Made by a program: the position numbers and the translations under genes
Source of the DNA: Karstenula rhodostoma CBS 690.94
Lineage: Eukaryota; Ascomycota; Dothideomycetes; Pleosporales; Didymosphaeriaceae
Assembly (NCBI GenBank): GCA_010093485.1
Contig: MU001496.1
Coordinates: 1,431,666-1,495,665, forward strand
DNA length: 64,000 nt
Direction of reading: 5' to 3'
Shown: one piece after another, positions 34,011 to 45,100 of the stretch
How the letters are laid out: every line of letters begins with the position of its first letter
Position numbering within the stretch: the first letter of the stretch is position 1
Notes under the pieces: model-generated
The model's database searches: none
What the model was told of the DNA's origin: nothing
The model's input: only the letters and a program-made list of their open reading frames with translations

Positions 34011-35666
34011 TGTCGTCCTCGCTCTTGATATACTCTAAATCTTCCGGAAACTCTAGCCCCTCATCACTTCTCAAAATCTTCAAAACCTCCAATTTAAGAT
34101 CACCGCCGTCGCAAGGATCAATTAGGGTAGCACCCCTCGTCTCGTCCTCCAAAGACCAATGGGGCCAAGGCCGTGCGTATCCCGGGCCGTAGAGCAACAC
34201 CTCTTCGCGCCAGTCAGGGATGCGTGCTCGCCAGACCTTCATGAGCAGTCCTTGTTCACGTAGTCTTGCGATGAGCTGCGGGAGGAACTTGCGAGCTCGA
34301 GACTGAAGCTCGAGGATGTTGTAGATAGAGCGGCCAGGGCGGTTCCTTGCATAAAACATGCACACCTGAAGATGTAGCTCTTGCAGATGCAGCAGCTGAA
34401 GTCGATGTACAAGATATCGCACAGCATCTGCACGTTGATTGGGCGTTTGCGCCCTAGTCTGGCAGTGGTGGTATAGAAACACGTATGGTATCTGCGTGAT
34501 GGAGAGGATTTTCAATGATGCTGGGAGATATTTGGTAGGTTGCTGGAGATGCGGTGATGCCAACGTCGTTTCCGAGATAGTCATATCATTGATCAGACGG
34601 AAGTCAACTTTGAGGACTTGGAGACGCGTGAGAGATTTAAACGACCCAAACAAGCACCACGGACGGCCCCCAGGAAAGCTGCATTCAAAACGTTCTAAAT
34701 TTGGTGCATGCTGTAAGGCGTCATTCAGTTCGCAAAAGTCGTATTGTAGGCAGTGTTCGGTCGAGTTCAACCATATCCGTTTTATTTGTTCATCGCTAAA
34801 AACCTTGAGACTTTTGAGGGAGCGACAGTCGCTTTTGGTGAGATACTCTGCTAACCGCCCGGGCATAAGTGCGACTCCAGTGAGATCCAGAGACTGCAAA
34901 TTCGAAGAAGCGCTGATGGCTGGGTACTGGAATTTCGGAAAGCGTTGCATTTCATTTGCGAGATCTTCTCTAACGTGATGCACAATACGAACGTGTTCTA
35001 AACCAGGAGCAATCGAGATCGATAGGGGCGACACGCTGGCATCAAATCTATGGTAAGTCTTCTTAATTTGGGTGGTGAAGGCAGCTCGAAAACCTGGTGC
35101 GCGGGTGGAAAAAGGATGTTAAAGAGGAGGGGCACCGGATCAACCGCATGGAGAAGCTCACTGGACGGACGACTATGGCCATGGTTGATTTGAATCGGCT
35201 CCAGATCCCTTGCGAACAGAATGAGGACGGCCAACGCAGCATCCAAAGGCCGGGCTGGAGTCCCTAGTTCTACGGCCCTATTGCATTTTGGCGCAAGTTC
35301 TCGTAGTGCACACATGAATTCAGGGCTACCCATAATGGAATGGCGTAAGTCGACAAAGATTCCATACTGTGATTCGTCGCTATTGAACGCTTTGTTTGTC
35401 GCCTTCTCCTCCCATTCGTGGTCGTACAAATTGAAGGACTTCATACGCGCCATTAGATTCCTGCGGACGAACGTGTGAAGCAGGAATCTTGCGAGACGAG
35501 GCTTGTGTGTAAACTGGGTATATCTGATTGCCAGATTTGTGTAGAGGTAAACCTCCAATCGACTGTGGTATTCTCAGGATACGCGTATTAAGCTGTATAG
35601 GTCGCTGTTGGAGAAGTCTGTGCAGATCGCCTCTAGGAGTTCGGTTGGAAGCTTTGGTAGAGCCAT
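34000..35666 (-). pseudogene. F-box/leucine-rich-type pseudogene copy A
   Basis: The ATG at 35666 opens MALPKLPTELLEAIC, an F-box, followed by LYSLIRVS, an in-frame TGA, then EYHSRLEVYLYTNLAI in the same frame. The TGA would be CGA (Arg) in the parent by one C-to-T change. The frame then stays open to KLRRLTIDL, where one missing base is needed to enter ASVSPLSISIAPGLEHVRIV (near 35040). From there it runs to the stop at 34000 through leucine-rich-like repeats (SNLQSLDLTGV, RSLKSLKVFS, PNLERFECSF, RLQVLKVDFRL) and PWPHWSLEDE. Two separate lesions make a pseudogene likely, unless one is a sequencing error. No intron of usual size can remove either. Family: fungal F-box proteins of substrate-adaptor type. 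Confidence 0.75.
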
Positions 35667-35831
35667 GTTGCTTTTGCAGGCATAGACAGAGCGTCCGAAA
35701 CAAGTCCGAAGGAAACAGTACACGACGTGGCGGGGCGGAAGCGTGGACAACCACGCCAAGACATGACGCTAATGCAAGCTCCCCGGTCACTTACGAACTT
35801 TGGAATCCTAACATCTTACCTCCACAGCATA
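35667..35831. promoter_or_regulatory. Short divergent spacer upstream of ATP10
   Basis: A 165-bp spacer between the broken F-box gene and ATP10, presumed to hold the ATP10 promoter. The ATP10 frame is open upstream to 35727, but the ATG at 35832 starts a good mitochondrial presequence. Confidence 0.4.
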
Positions 35832-36806
35832 ATGTTACAACCACGGATAGCCCCCCGTCTCGGGCGTGCCCTTTCCAAAGCGACGCCAATATACACGCCC
35901 AGCGCCTCGCTCGCCCTCCCCACGCGCCAATTCACCTCCGCTTCCATTCTCCGCAAACCAGCCCAAACACCAACCCCGGCTAAAGATGAAGAAGGCTTCG
36001 TCCCTCAACCTCTCGGCCGACCGATTGGTTTCTCTGCGCCCCCTAACCCCGGCGAGAACTCGGGCTACGCCAAAATCAAGAAAGACTACAGCGGGATGAC
36101 GATGAGAGAGCGCAACCTTGCGAAGCGCGAGGACCTCGTCGAGAAATGGGGCACCAACTACTTCCGCGACTTCAAAAACATCCGCAAGTACCGTGAGGGC
36201 AAGACCTTCGTCGCGAACCCGCGCATCTTCAAGAAGGACGTTGCGATGTACTTTCCCAATCTGCGCGGTGACACGCTGGAAGGGAGCGGGAAGGATACCA
36301 CAGAGGTGCTCAAGGGGAAGGTCAGCGTGGTGAATCTGTATAGCAGTGCGTGGGGCGAGGCGCAGGTAAAGACGTTCACGGGGACGAGCGAGAACCCGGC
36401 GTTGCATGAGATTCTGAAGGAGAATGAGGGGGTTGCGCAGCAGGTGGATGTTAATATCGAGGAGAATACGCTCAAGGCGTGGATTGTGCAGATGTTTGCG
36501 TGGAGGTTGCGGTTGACGAGGAAGAAGGAGGACTGGGGGAGGTACTTTGTGGTCAGGAGGGGTGTCAGCCAGATGGTGAGGGAGAGCATTGGGGCGCTGA
36601 ACGGAAGGGTCGGGTATGTGTATCTTCTTGATGCCGATTGCAAGATTCGGTGGGCGGGAAGTGCGAATGCGGAGGGCACGGAGAAAGATGATTTGGTGAA
36701 GGGGTTGAGGAGATGTGTGGAGGAGATCAAGAGTCCGCAGGCGACGTCGAGACCGAGAGTCAGCCCGAGGAATGGCGGTAGCCAAACGATTGCGGCTGCA
36801 GCGTAG
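35832..36806 (+). CDS. ATP10: ATP10, mitochondrial ATP synthase assembly factor
   Basis: An intronless frame of 324 residues. The N-terminus MLQPRIAPRLGRALSKATP is rich in Arg, Ser and Ala without acids, a mitochondrial presequence, followed by a Pro-rich linker. The conserved part begins at GYAKIKKDYSGMTMRERN and includes LVEKWGTNYFRDF, FKKDVAMYFPNLRGDTL, VSVVNLYSSAWGEAQVKTF, and the C-terminal VGYVYLLDADCKIRWAGSANA typical of the ATP10 family. Atp10 binds subunit 6 (Atp6) of the F0 sector at the inner membrane and is needed for its assembly. Length is close to the fungal norm. It converges with GOS1, 364 bp away. Nothing unusual is seen. Confidence 0.93.
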   Translation: MLQPRIAPRLGRALSKATPIYTPSASLALPTRQFTSASILRKPAQTPTPAKDEEGFVPQPLGRPIGFSAPPNPGENSGYAKIKKDYSGMTMRERNLAKREDLVEKWGTNYFRDFKNIRKYREGKTFVANPRIFKKDVAMYFPNLRGDTLEGSGKDTTEVLKGKVSVVNLYSSAWGEAQVKTFTGTSENPALHEILKENEGVAQQVDVNIEENTLKAWIVQMFAWRLRLTRKKEDWGRYFVVRRGVSQMVRESIGALNGRVGYVYLLDADCKIRWAGSANAEGTEKDDLVKGLRRCVEEIKSPQATSRPRVSPRNGGSQTIAAAA

Positions 36807-37170
36807 GGTTCCACACCGCGTGGGTCAGTGTATGATACGAACGAGCGGGCAAGAGTCACCCACACACGCGTATGAGCGACTAAACACTCGACTTCGCGAC
36901 AGTGACTGGAGGTCGCACACACGGTCGAGGCAGCGGCGGTTTGCGCCTCTTGTATTGATAGGAATGATTTGATACCAAGAACCCAAGAGGGATATGTAGA
37001 CATAGTTGTACAACAGAAACGGGCGGTCGCCCATGTCATAACTCCAGCGCACGCCATTCATGTGGATATCCGCGCGCCCCAAACGCCTAGCCAAGAATCA
37101 GAACTGATATCATACGTCGTTCGGGCATCGATCAAGGTCGGCAGAAAGATGTCGATCCTTCGATCATCGA
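36807..37170. other. Convergent 3' region between ATP10 and GOS1
   Basis: A 364-bp spacer between two 3' ends. No gene or terminator hairpin that I can define. Confidence 0.5.
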
Positions 37171-37961
37171 TCACCAGAACCACAGCAGCATCAAGAAACA
37201 GAAAGCGATGAAGCCTCCCAATACGATCCCATCTCTCCGCTTCTTCGCCCCGATCCTCCCCATCAGGCTGTTGATCCCCGGTACCTGACTCGCAGCGCCA
37301 ACTATCCGCCTATTGATACTCGAGAGCGTCTCTCTCTGGATCCGGAAGTTGTCGTTTACAGCGTACGCCTGGCTCAGCACACTGTCGGCCATGTTGTGCG
37401 AGTTGTCGATCCTTCTCCGCTCATCCAACATATATTCTGCCTCCGCATTCTCTGGGTTCGCAGACCGGTACGCATCGATGTCTGATCGCACGTTCGAGAG
37501 GAGGTTGGCTTTGTTGCGGGCGTCGGTGATGGTGGACTTTAAGCGGGAGAGGTCGCGGCGGTGGTCTGATAATATCTCACGGTGGCGGGCGAGGTTGTTT
37601 TGTTTTACGGCCGAGGAGGAGTGTGCGGATTCGGAGTCAAGTAGGCGGGAGAGTTGGCCGACGAGAGCTTCCCTCTGCAGCTGGTGAGCATCGTGTCGAG
37701 AGGTGGGACTAAGCACGGTAGGGATACCTTCTCGAGGACTTCTTGTAAATGTGCCTCTGTCCGTACTTCTTCGTCTGAGGGTTTTGTAGGAATATTCGGA
37801 GCGTTGGCAAACTGTGAATAGGTGTGAAATAGCGACTCTGTCTACATCCCTCGTTAGCTGATCATAGCCGCTAAGTCCGTGGGCTGTGAGCGTCGAACCT
37901 GGCTCTCGAGTGCGCGTGTCTGTTGGCGCAGTTGCGCCCATCCTCCGCCGGTCGACGACAT
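37171..37961 (-). CDS. GOS1: GOS1, Golgi Qb-SNARE
   Basis: Three exons (complement 37899..37961, 37728..37841, 37171..37680) encode 228 residues; introns are 57 and 47 nt, both phase 0. The start MSSTGGGWAQLRQQTRALESQ joins TESLFHTYSQFANAPNIP, the GOS28/Gos1 N-terminal pattern (W..LR...R.LE). The middle (LQREALVGQLSRLLD...) forms the regulatory helices, and the SNARE motif lies at about residues 140-200. A C-terminal anchor of about 18 hydrophobic residues (GGFIAFCFLMLLWFW) ends the protein. Gos1 acts in early-to-medial Golgi transport and retrograde fusion with Sed5 and Ykt6. It shares a 234-bp divergent promoter with RPL35. Confidence 0.92.
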
Positions 37962-38195
37962 GATCTATCGCTGCTGCAGGAGTCCAAAGGCTGGAAGGTT
38001 ATAGGCAAGCGTGGGTGCATTCGCGGGACGACGATGCAGCCCGAGGTAGCTGGCCAAGGCGCTAGCGTGGGAATGCACGGATCAACGCAGCCCGTTAGCG
38101 AGACCGCTAGATTCGCACACTCCAAAAACCTTCTGAACGACGACACGCGATAGCCCATTCCCACACCACCCGGTCATACTAACCTTACAGACACC
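37962..38195. promoter_or_regulatory. Bidirectional promoter, GOS1 and RPL35
   Basis: Only 234 bp separate the two start codons, so the core promoters must be shared or abutting. Pyrimidine stretches precede the RPL35 ATG. No named ribosomal-protein element could be confirmed by eye. Confidence 0.5.
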
Positions 38196-38880
38196 ATGGT
38201 ACGTCCAATTTTTCCTCCTTGCTGGCGGAGGCGATGCGCGCTGCGGACCAGGTCTTGCGCAGTCACTGCGAGAGCCTGCCAGCCCGCTGCCTCCGCCAAA
38301 TTCTTCAACATCCCTCGAACAGAGCTTTTGCTAACTTGTACTTGTAGTCGTCCAAAGTCGTACGTCTTTCCGCGCTCAGAACCACCGCACCGCTCGAACA
38401 CATACTCACAACCGCCGTAGAAGACCGCTACCCTGTGGAAGAAGTCCAAGGAGGATTTGAGCGCCCAGCTCACTGAGCTCAAGTCGTGCGTCACCCGAGA
38501 CGAAAATGCTGCAACAGGGACAAAGTGCTGACGGATCGCAGCGAGCTCATCTCGCTCAGGACCAGCAAGGTCACCGGTGGCTCCACCAAGCTCACCCGCA
38601 TCCATGATGTCCGCAAGGGCATTGCCCGCGTCCTGACCGTCATCAACGCCAACCAGCGTGCACAGCTCCGCCTCTTCTACAAGGGCAAGAAGTACGTCTC
38701 CTCCACCGCCACGACCCCGCTCGTCCTAACAACCCCAGGTACACCCCGCTGGACCTCCGATCCAAGAAGACGCGCGCCATCCGCCGAAGGCTCACTCAGC
38801 ACGAGGCCTCGCTCGTCACCGAGAAGCAGAAGAAGAAGCAGACCCACTTCCCCCAGCGAAAGTACGCCGTCAAGGCATAA
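38196..38880 (+). CDS. RPL35: 60S ribosomal protein L35 (uL29)
   Basis: Five exons (38196..38198, 38348..38359, 38421..38485, 38542..38691, 38739..38880) encode 123 residues. Exon 1 is only the ATG; the next 149 nt are an intron (GTACGT..CTTGTAG). Exon 2 adds SSKV; later exons add [31 protein letters not shown] with [17 protein letters not shown], and [18 protein letters not shown] ending RKYAVKA. This is the full uL29 sequence, with the LR..K conserved helix and the HDVRK.IARV segment that sits at the exit-tunnel rim. All splices preserve frame and give the expected length. Intron density with an intron right after the start codon is typical of fungal ribosomal-protein genes. Confidence 0.95.
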
Positions 38881-39269
38881 GCGGGCGATGATGGTTGTTT
38901 CTTTACGTTTATCAATGAAGCATTGCATGGCCGGGGCTTTTCCAGCTAGCACGATCCAATGTACCCTTATACCATCGTAGAGTGGGAGGGCAGGCGATGT
39001 GGTGGCGGGTCTTTAACGGGGCGATCTTCTACGGGAATGGGATGGCGTCCATGTCAAGATCAATGAAACAAAAAGTTCATACCACCTGGAACGAAGCTTG
39101 TGTTATGTTTATTTTCATTGGCGGGGAACCAGTAAATTCCGCTCGGGGCACATGACGCACCATGACAATGCAATGACTGATAGTGACTTAGTTCCAACAT
39201 GGTACTGATTTGTTTCGCAGAACCTTGTCTACATAGTGCCGGTATTCATAGCCTGTCCCCGCCTCGGAT
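38881..39269. other. Convergent 3' region between RPL35 and ERG8
   Basis: A 389-bp spacer without coding content; both genes end into it. Confidence 0.5.
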
Positions 39270-41237
39270 CTACGAAGCGATCCACTCCCTGTAGATATCT
39301 ATATCCTCCCTCTTCACACCAACCATATCCTCCCTCACTCCCAGAATCCCTACCTTCCCAATGGTAACCCCATCCTCGCTCTCCCCATCGACCTTCCACC
39401 CCTGAACCACCTTCCTGAGCTCCCCAATAACCCCCTCTTTATCCTCAAGCAGTAGCACGATAGCATCGTACCCTCCCGCGCCAGGCACAACCCCACCCAC
39501 AACGCCGCTCACAGCGGAGCACGCATCCAGTAGAGCCGTCTGCTGCGGCGGCTCAATCGGCACGCCGCTGGCCTTACTCATCTCGCGAATCAGCGCGCGA
39601 TTCGCCTTGAAAAGTCCCTTCAACTTCGCAAACCTCTCCGCCCCGGCACCACGCCCATCCTCGGTCGCAAGCCTCGTCAGCTCTGCCGCAAACGCCTCGT
39701 TCCCGCTCTGCAGCTCCCCCCAAATCCTATTCGCAAGCTCCGGGTTCTCCTCGCGCCACTTCAGCACCGTGCGCACCATCCCCGGCGTCTGACTCCCGCA
39801 GTCGACATCGCACATGAGGAGCCTCAGCCCCTGTGGCATCTTGACCTTCGCCTTCGCAATCTCCACATCCCACGTGTCCCCCTCGATGAGGGCGCGCAGC
39901 TGCGGTGCAAATGACGCGGAGCCCGGCGCTGGGAGGGAAGATAGCAGCGACGGCGAGAACCGGCGGTACAGGCACGACCCGTACACCGCGGACGCGATGT
40001 CGAACCCGCTCCCCACCTTGCCCTGCGCGGCGCAGTGGGAGGCTTGGCTGAGGTTGTGCAGGACCTTCTTGCCGTGCTCGCTGTCTACGTCGAAGACATC
40101 GCGGGGGAGGTAGTAGCTCAAGATTGCGGCAGTGAAGGCAGTCACGAGGGCAGCGGAGGACCCGAGACCCGTCTTGTGGGCGTCGGCGAGGGTGACGTCG
40201 AAGTTGAGGAAGCGGGAGTTGGACGAGAGGGGAGTGCCCGGGTTGGAGTAGTAGGCTTGGTCCGCGAGGATGCTGACGGAGGAGGGGGGGATGGGGGTGC
40301 TTTCGAGGGTCGAGATGTAGGTCAGGGCGTAGGTGAGGGCGGTTTCGATGAAGGGGTTTTTGTTGAGGGAGGAGGTGTGGGAGCTGGGCACGAAGTTAGT
40401 CGAAAGTTGTAAGGTAGTTGGTGGAAATGTGTGTGTGGGCTGTCGCAAGCCATGGATCAGCGGAAAGAGAAGAGGACATGAGGCCTGGTATATGATCTGC
40501 CCTTCGCTTGCTTGTCCATGATGTTGAAGATATGGGCACGTGATGGGACGAATCAGGAAATTTCCGAGGTGAAATAAAATTGATGTAATTGATGCCAAGA
40601 CAAGGAGGGGCGGTGGGACGATGGGGGAAAATGAGATGGAGAAGCAAGGAGAGAAGCGAGGAGACAAGGAGGTACAGGTAGAGTATGGCGACTTCAAGCG
40701 GGTATGCAAGGGAGGAAGACAATATGTTGTCAACTGGAAAAGGAGAATTGGGAGTGCCCGTATGGAGAGCTTTGATCGAATGCTCCAAACATGAGCAATT
40801 GAAAAAGGCTTCTCAGGCGTGGATTCTTAGGCGATGAATGCTCCGAGCGACGATGTGTAAAGATGGTAGGAAGGTGGCGAACATGGCGAGATGGGAATGT
40901 TGACAGAAAATAGAGTAGAGAAGTGAACTCACGCTCGCAATTGAGTGACTGCAATCCCGCCATGATGCTCGGTTAGTCTGTACCCATACTCCCACGCAGC
41001 GTCCCGAAACTGCGGGCTCCTCACGATAATCTCGCTGAGGATGACACCGCTCTTCGTCTGGATGGGCTCAATCCCGACGTGAATCCGTGCGTCGAGGCCA
41101 AAAACAAGCGCGGTATATTTTGGATCCAGTACGAGATAACCACCGGCCACGAAGACCTTGCCGGGTGCTGACACCGCCTGGGGCTGGAGGGCGAGACTGG
41201 ACGACATGGATGGTGCGGATGCAATTCGACTCGTCAT
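39270..41237 (-). CDS. ERG8: Phosphomevalonate kinase
   Basis: Two exons (complement 40933..41237 and 39270..40383) encode 472 residues. Exon 1 carries the GHMP N-terminus VSAPGKVFVAGGYLVLD and EHHGGIAVTQL. Exon 2 carries NPFIETALTYALTYI, the ATP-binding loop HKTGLGSSAALVTAF (near residue 172), GKVGSGFDIASAVYGS, and the C-terminal GHMP motif PGAGGYDAIVLL. The enzyme phosphorylates 5-phosphomevalonate to 5-diphosphomevalonate in the mevalonate route to ergosterol and isoprenoids. The intron (40384-40932) is 549 nt, about ten times the local norm, with donor GTGAGT and acceptor TTCGTGCCCAG after CGACTAAC. Splicing is inferred from the perfect join of the two family parts. An internal ATG (MSSSLALQ, 41207) is an alternative start. 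Divergent from the PPR gene. Confidence 0.92.
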
Positions 41238-42185
41238 GAACTGTCGAAGGGATTTGGCGCGAGGATCTTCGTTCGTTGGCGGCGTCTCGGGGTGACGGGT
41301 GGACGACCGATGGGGCGAGGCGGTAAGGCTGTGGCTACGTGCTGAGTCGTACCCAGGGCCTCCCGCCTGCGCGCTCCGAGGGCTGCGTTGGTGCCCCAGT
41401 CATGGCGCGCGTGGCTCGCTGATACTCTCTGATAATCAGATTGATAAAGCAGGCCGGTCGAGGCTCTGATGCGAGTGCTCCAAGCGTAAGCGCAAGGCGG
41501 GGTGCAGGGGCGCAATGGCAAGTGAACCGGCCTTTTATCGCAGAGGAGTCATCGTCGTGGTCGTCGCCCCTGCGCCGTCGGGCCCGTGGTTTCCTCCGCC
41601 CCCGACGACATCCGCTTCGCCGGTAAAGCCGAGTGCGATCAGGCCTCAGGGCGATCACCCAGGGGTAGCGGCGGCAGTCACGCTAGGCCGCACACGACTA
41701 GCGCTGGTCAGCACGAGAGAACAGACCGGGGACACGGGAAGGTTTTGACTTGGTGACGACTCGACCAGACGGGGAGCTTCGAAAGCCTTCCGCGAGCTTG
41801 CCAAAACCTGACTCTGACTCTGCCCGCGCGCAGGCTGCCATTGTTCCATCCCAGGCCATCTCGCCTCTGCTTCTTTCTCCCATTCCTTTCTCTTCACCAT
41901 TCATTACCACTCACACAACTTGTGCCTGATACCGGTTGGCACATCTTGCAATTGACCCTCCCCCAGCACCTCCCCTTTCCCCTTCACAGCGCGTTCTTTG
42001 GCGGCCATTGTCGTCAAATGAACCTGCACCACCGACGCGCCCTGAGAATAATAGTGAGTCGCGCCTTCCTCTGCCGATGCGCTCCATGTGCGCGCCTGCC
42101 ATCCCATCAACTTCCCGTGTCGCATGCTGACCACCGACCGCCGCAGTCTCACCCTCTCAATCTGAAGGGTTGTTCCACCTCCTAA
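41238..42185. promoter_or_regulatory. Divergent intergenic region, ERG8 and PPR gene
   Basis: A 948-bp spacer with no supported ORF. It becomes strongly CT-rich from about 41830 to the PPR start, as in long 5' leaders. Confidence 0.5.
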
Positions 42186-45100
42186 ATGGTCTTTAAGAGC
42201 TTTACCCTCGCGCGCCAGAGTCTTGCGAAAGGCTTCACCCACGGGTACGCCCAGAGCGTCGTCGCTTCCGTCTCCCAACAGAGCCCCCTCGCCTCGTTCA
42301 ACCACGACCGGTTCCGCAAGGCAGGCGCAAACAAGAACCAGCATGCCTTCGCCTCTACAACTACTGCCAGCGCCTTAAAGGCGCTCGGCACGCCCGACGC
42401 GCAGGATTCCGGTCTTGCCGCCTACTATGCCGCATGGCAGAAGCACCGCAATGTCGAGGACAAGGAGTGGTCGCAGTTCCAGTTCCGCAAGCTCATCGAG
42501 TGGCAACCTTCGTCTGCAGGAACCAAGAGCCCCGCCGAGGCCGAAAGCAATGTCATCGTCGAAGACGGGGACCATGATGCGGATGTCATTCCGGCACGCG
42601 CCGGTGTGACCCGTGCCTACAGCAGCAGCCAGGTCGATGACTTCCGAATGGTCGTCAGCGATGCGCAGGTGGAAGAGATTGCGTTGTCCCAGGTCGACGA
42701 GGCGATTGCGCAAGAGGCAGCCAAGATCGAGGCGTTGCGGTCCAAGAGTGGTACGCCCGTCTCTCAGAACGAGGTGGCAATTGAGGACGCACGACCAGAA
42801 TCACCGGCCACCATCGCCGACACTCTGGTGAACTCGACCACCCTGAGTCGCACCGACTCGACCATCGCGGTCAGCCCTATTGAGGCGGTCGATGCCCATA
42901 TTCTCCACCTCGAGAAGCTTGCTGAGGGCCAGAAGTATGGCGACATTCCTGCCGTCTTCGAGTCTATGCTCCGCTCTGGCGTCAAGCCGTCGATCTCTTC
43001 ATACAACGCACTCTTGTCTGCTGCCATCAATATACCCAAGAGCAGACACCAGGTCGTCCCCAAGGCCCTGGATGTCTACTCGGACATGCTCCGTCGACGT
43101 GTCACGCCCAACACCGCCACTTACACCGCGCTCATTGAACTTCTATCCGACCGATCGTTGGAAGTAGTGTCGATGAAGCAAAGCCTTGAAGAGCACCGTC
43201 TCCGCTTCGGTGGGATGGAGGAGGATGGCAAGTTCATGCTCAACTCCAACGAGACCGACTATGCCATCCTTGCTGAGGACGGCTCTCTGTCGATTGCTGT
43301 CCGCCTTTTCGATGCGGCTATCAAGGCTGAGTCTGGACGCACGTTGTCCGAGAAGACTTACCGCATGCTTGTCACTGCCTGTGCGGAGGGCGCTCGCGTT
43401 GAGGACATGGTGCGCATTTTTGCCCACATGGAATCTCGCGGCGTCATCCCAGCTGCGGATATGTTTGTCCCTATGATCCATGCCTTCGGCCGGTCTGGCG
43501 ATCTCCGCAGCGCTGTTGAGTGCTACGATGAGTACAAGGCGCTCGCCATCTCCAACGACACTGGTAACGTCGCTCTCTCCCGCAAGGACAACGAAGTGTA
43601 CGCCGCTCTCATCAAAGCGTACGCCATCTGCGGCCGCATGGAGGGAGGCTGGAAGTTCCTGTCCAAGATCGAGAACAACTTCACTACTGCCGAGGAGGTC
43701 ATCTCGATCCGCGACACTGTCAGCCTCAAGGCTTTCGTGCCGGAGTGGTTAAACCAGGGTGCTTTCCATGACGCCTTCGCCCACGCTGCTGAGCACATGA
43801 GCCCGCAAGCGCGCGAGGCCGCCATGGCCGCTATCTGCATCAAGGCCGCCGACAAGAACGTTACGGATGTTGCCTCCGACGCTTTCGACGCACTCCCTGC
43901 TGAGGTAGATCTGACACGACCTGCCATGGCGATGGGTGCTATGCACATCCGCAACGGAAACATCGAAGCCGCAGAAGTCTTCTGGAGGATGCTCGAGCTC
44001 TCTCCTACCAAGCCTTCCTTCGTCGAACCCACCGCCATGCACAGCATTGCCCTTATCGGCAGCGGCCAGGCCGACCGTGGTCTTCGCCAAGGCCGTCAAA
44101 TGTTCGCTCGCATCCGCGACTCCCAATTGGCCTCTCAACAGGCCAAGATGGAGGTTGTGGAGCACATTGACGAGGCCATCGAAGTCATGGGCCAGTTCAT
44201 GATGAAACGCGGAATTATCCTGCCCGCACGAGCTAGTATGGAGCTCATGTGGACTATGATTGAGAACGGTGGATTGGTGACCCCCGTTGCTCATCACCTG
44301 CTCGCTGGTATGGGTCCCGAGGCTGTCTCTCAGCTCAGCTTCGAGGACGTTACCCTCCTTATGCAAGTCCAGTCTGGAATCATCCTCAACTCTACCGAGG
44401 TCGACATTGCTCACGCCGCCCGATTTTCCCATCTTCTTGAAGTTATTACATCGTTAGGCGCGCCCGTGAACAAAGCGACATCCGGTTTGGTGGAGAAGGT
44501 TCTGGTGAAGCTTGATCGAGGAGACCTCCAGCATCGGTGGTACAGCTACAAGCATCCGGCTCCGGAGTCAATCTACTCTCCGGCGTCGTTTGCTGCCTAC
44601 CCCGTGCAGTCTCCTGCACCGGTCGTTGCTCCCACCTTCGAGGACTCGTACGATCCGTACGCCGCTACCACGGACAACAAGGGCTCAGTGTCCATCACTG
44701 AGCTACTTGAGAAGACCCATGGACGGTCTGCTTCACACTTGAACGAGGCTCTGATGAGGTTTAAGAACATGCGCCGTGCTGGACGACACCCTCGTTTCTT
44801 CACGTACGCAAAGCTCATCACTGCCGCCGCCAAGGAGGACCGCTTGAACCTCGCCCACGACATCCTCAACCTTGCCAAGCAGGACGTGCCTCTACTTCCT
44901 CAATACCGCATCGTCCGTTACGGCTGGGTCACTATCTTGGACGCCATGGTGGCTGCTTGCCTCACGACTGGTCGCCGCGACCTTGCTGCTCAGTACCACA
45001 AGGATCTTCTCAATATGGGCGCTGCCCCTACCGCCAACACCTTCGGTCTGTACATCACCACGCTCAAGGAGTCCACCAAGACCTTTGACGAAGCTACCGA

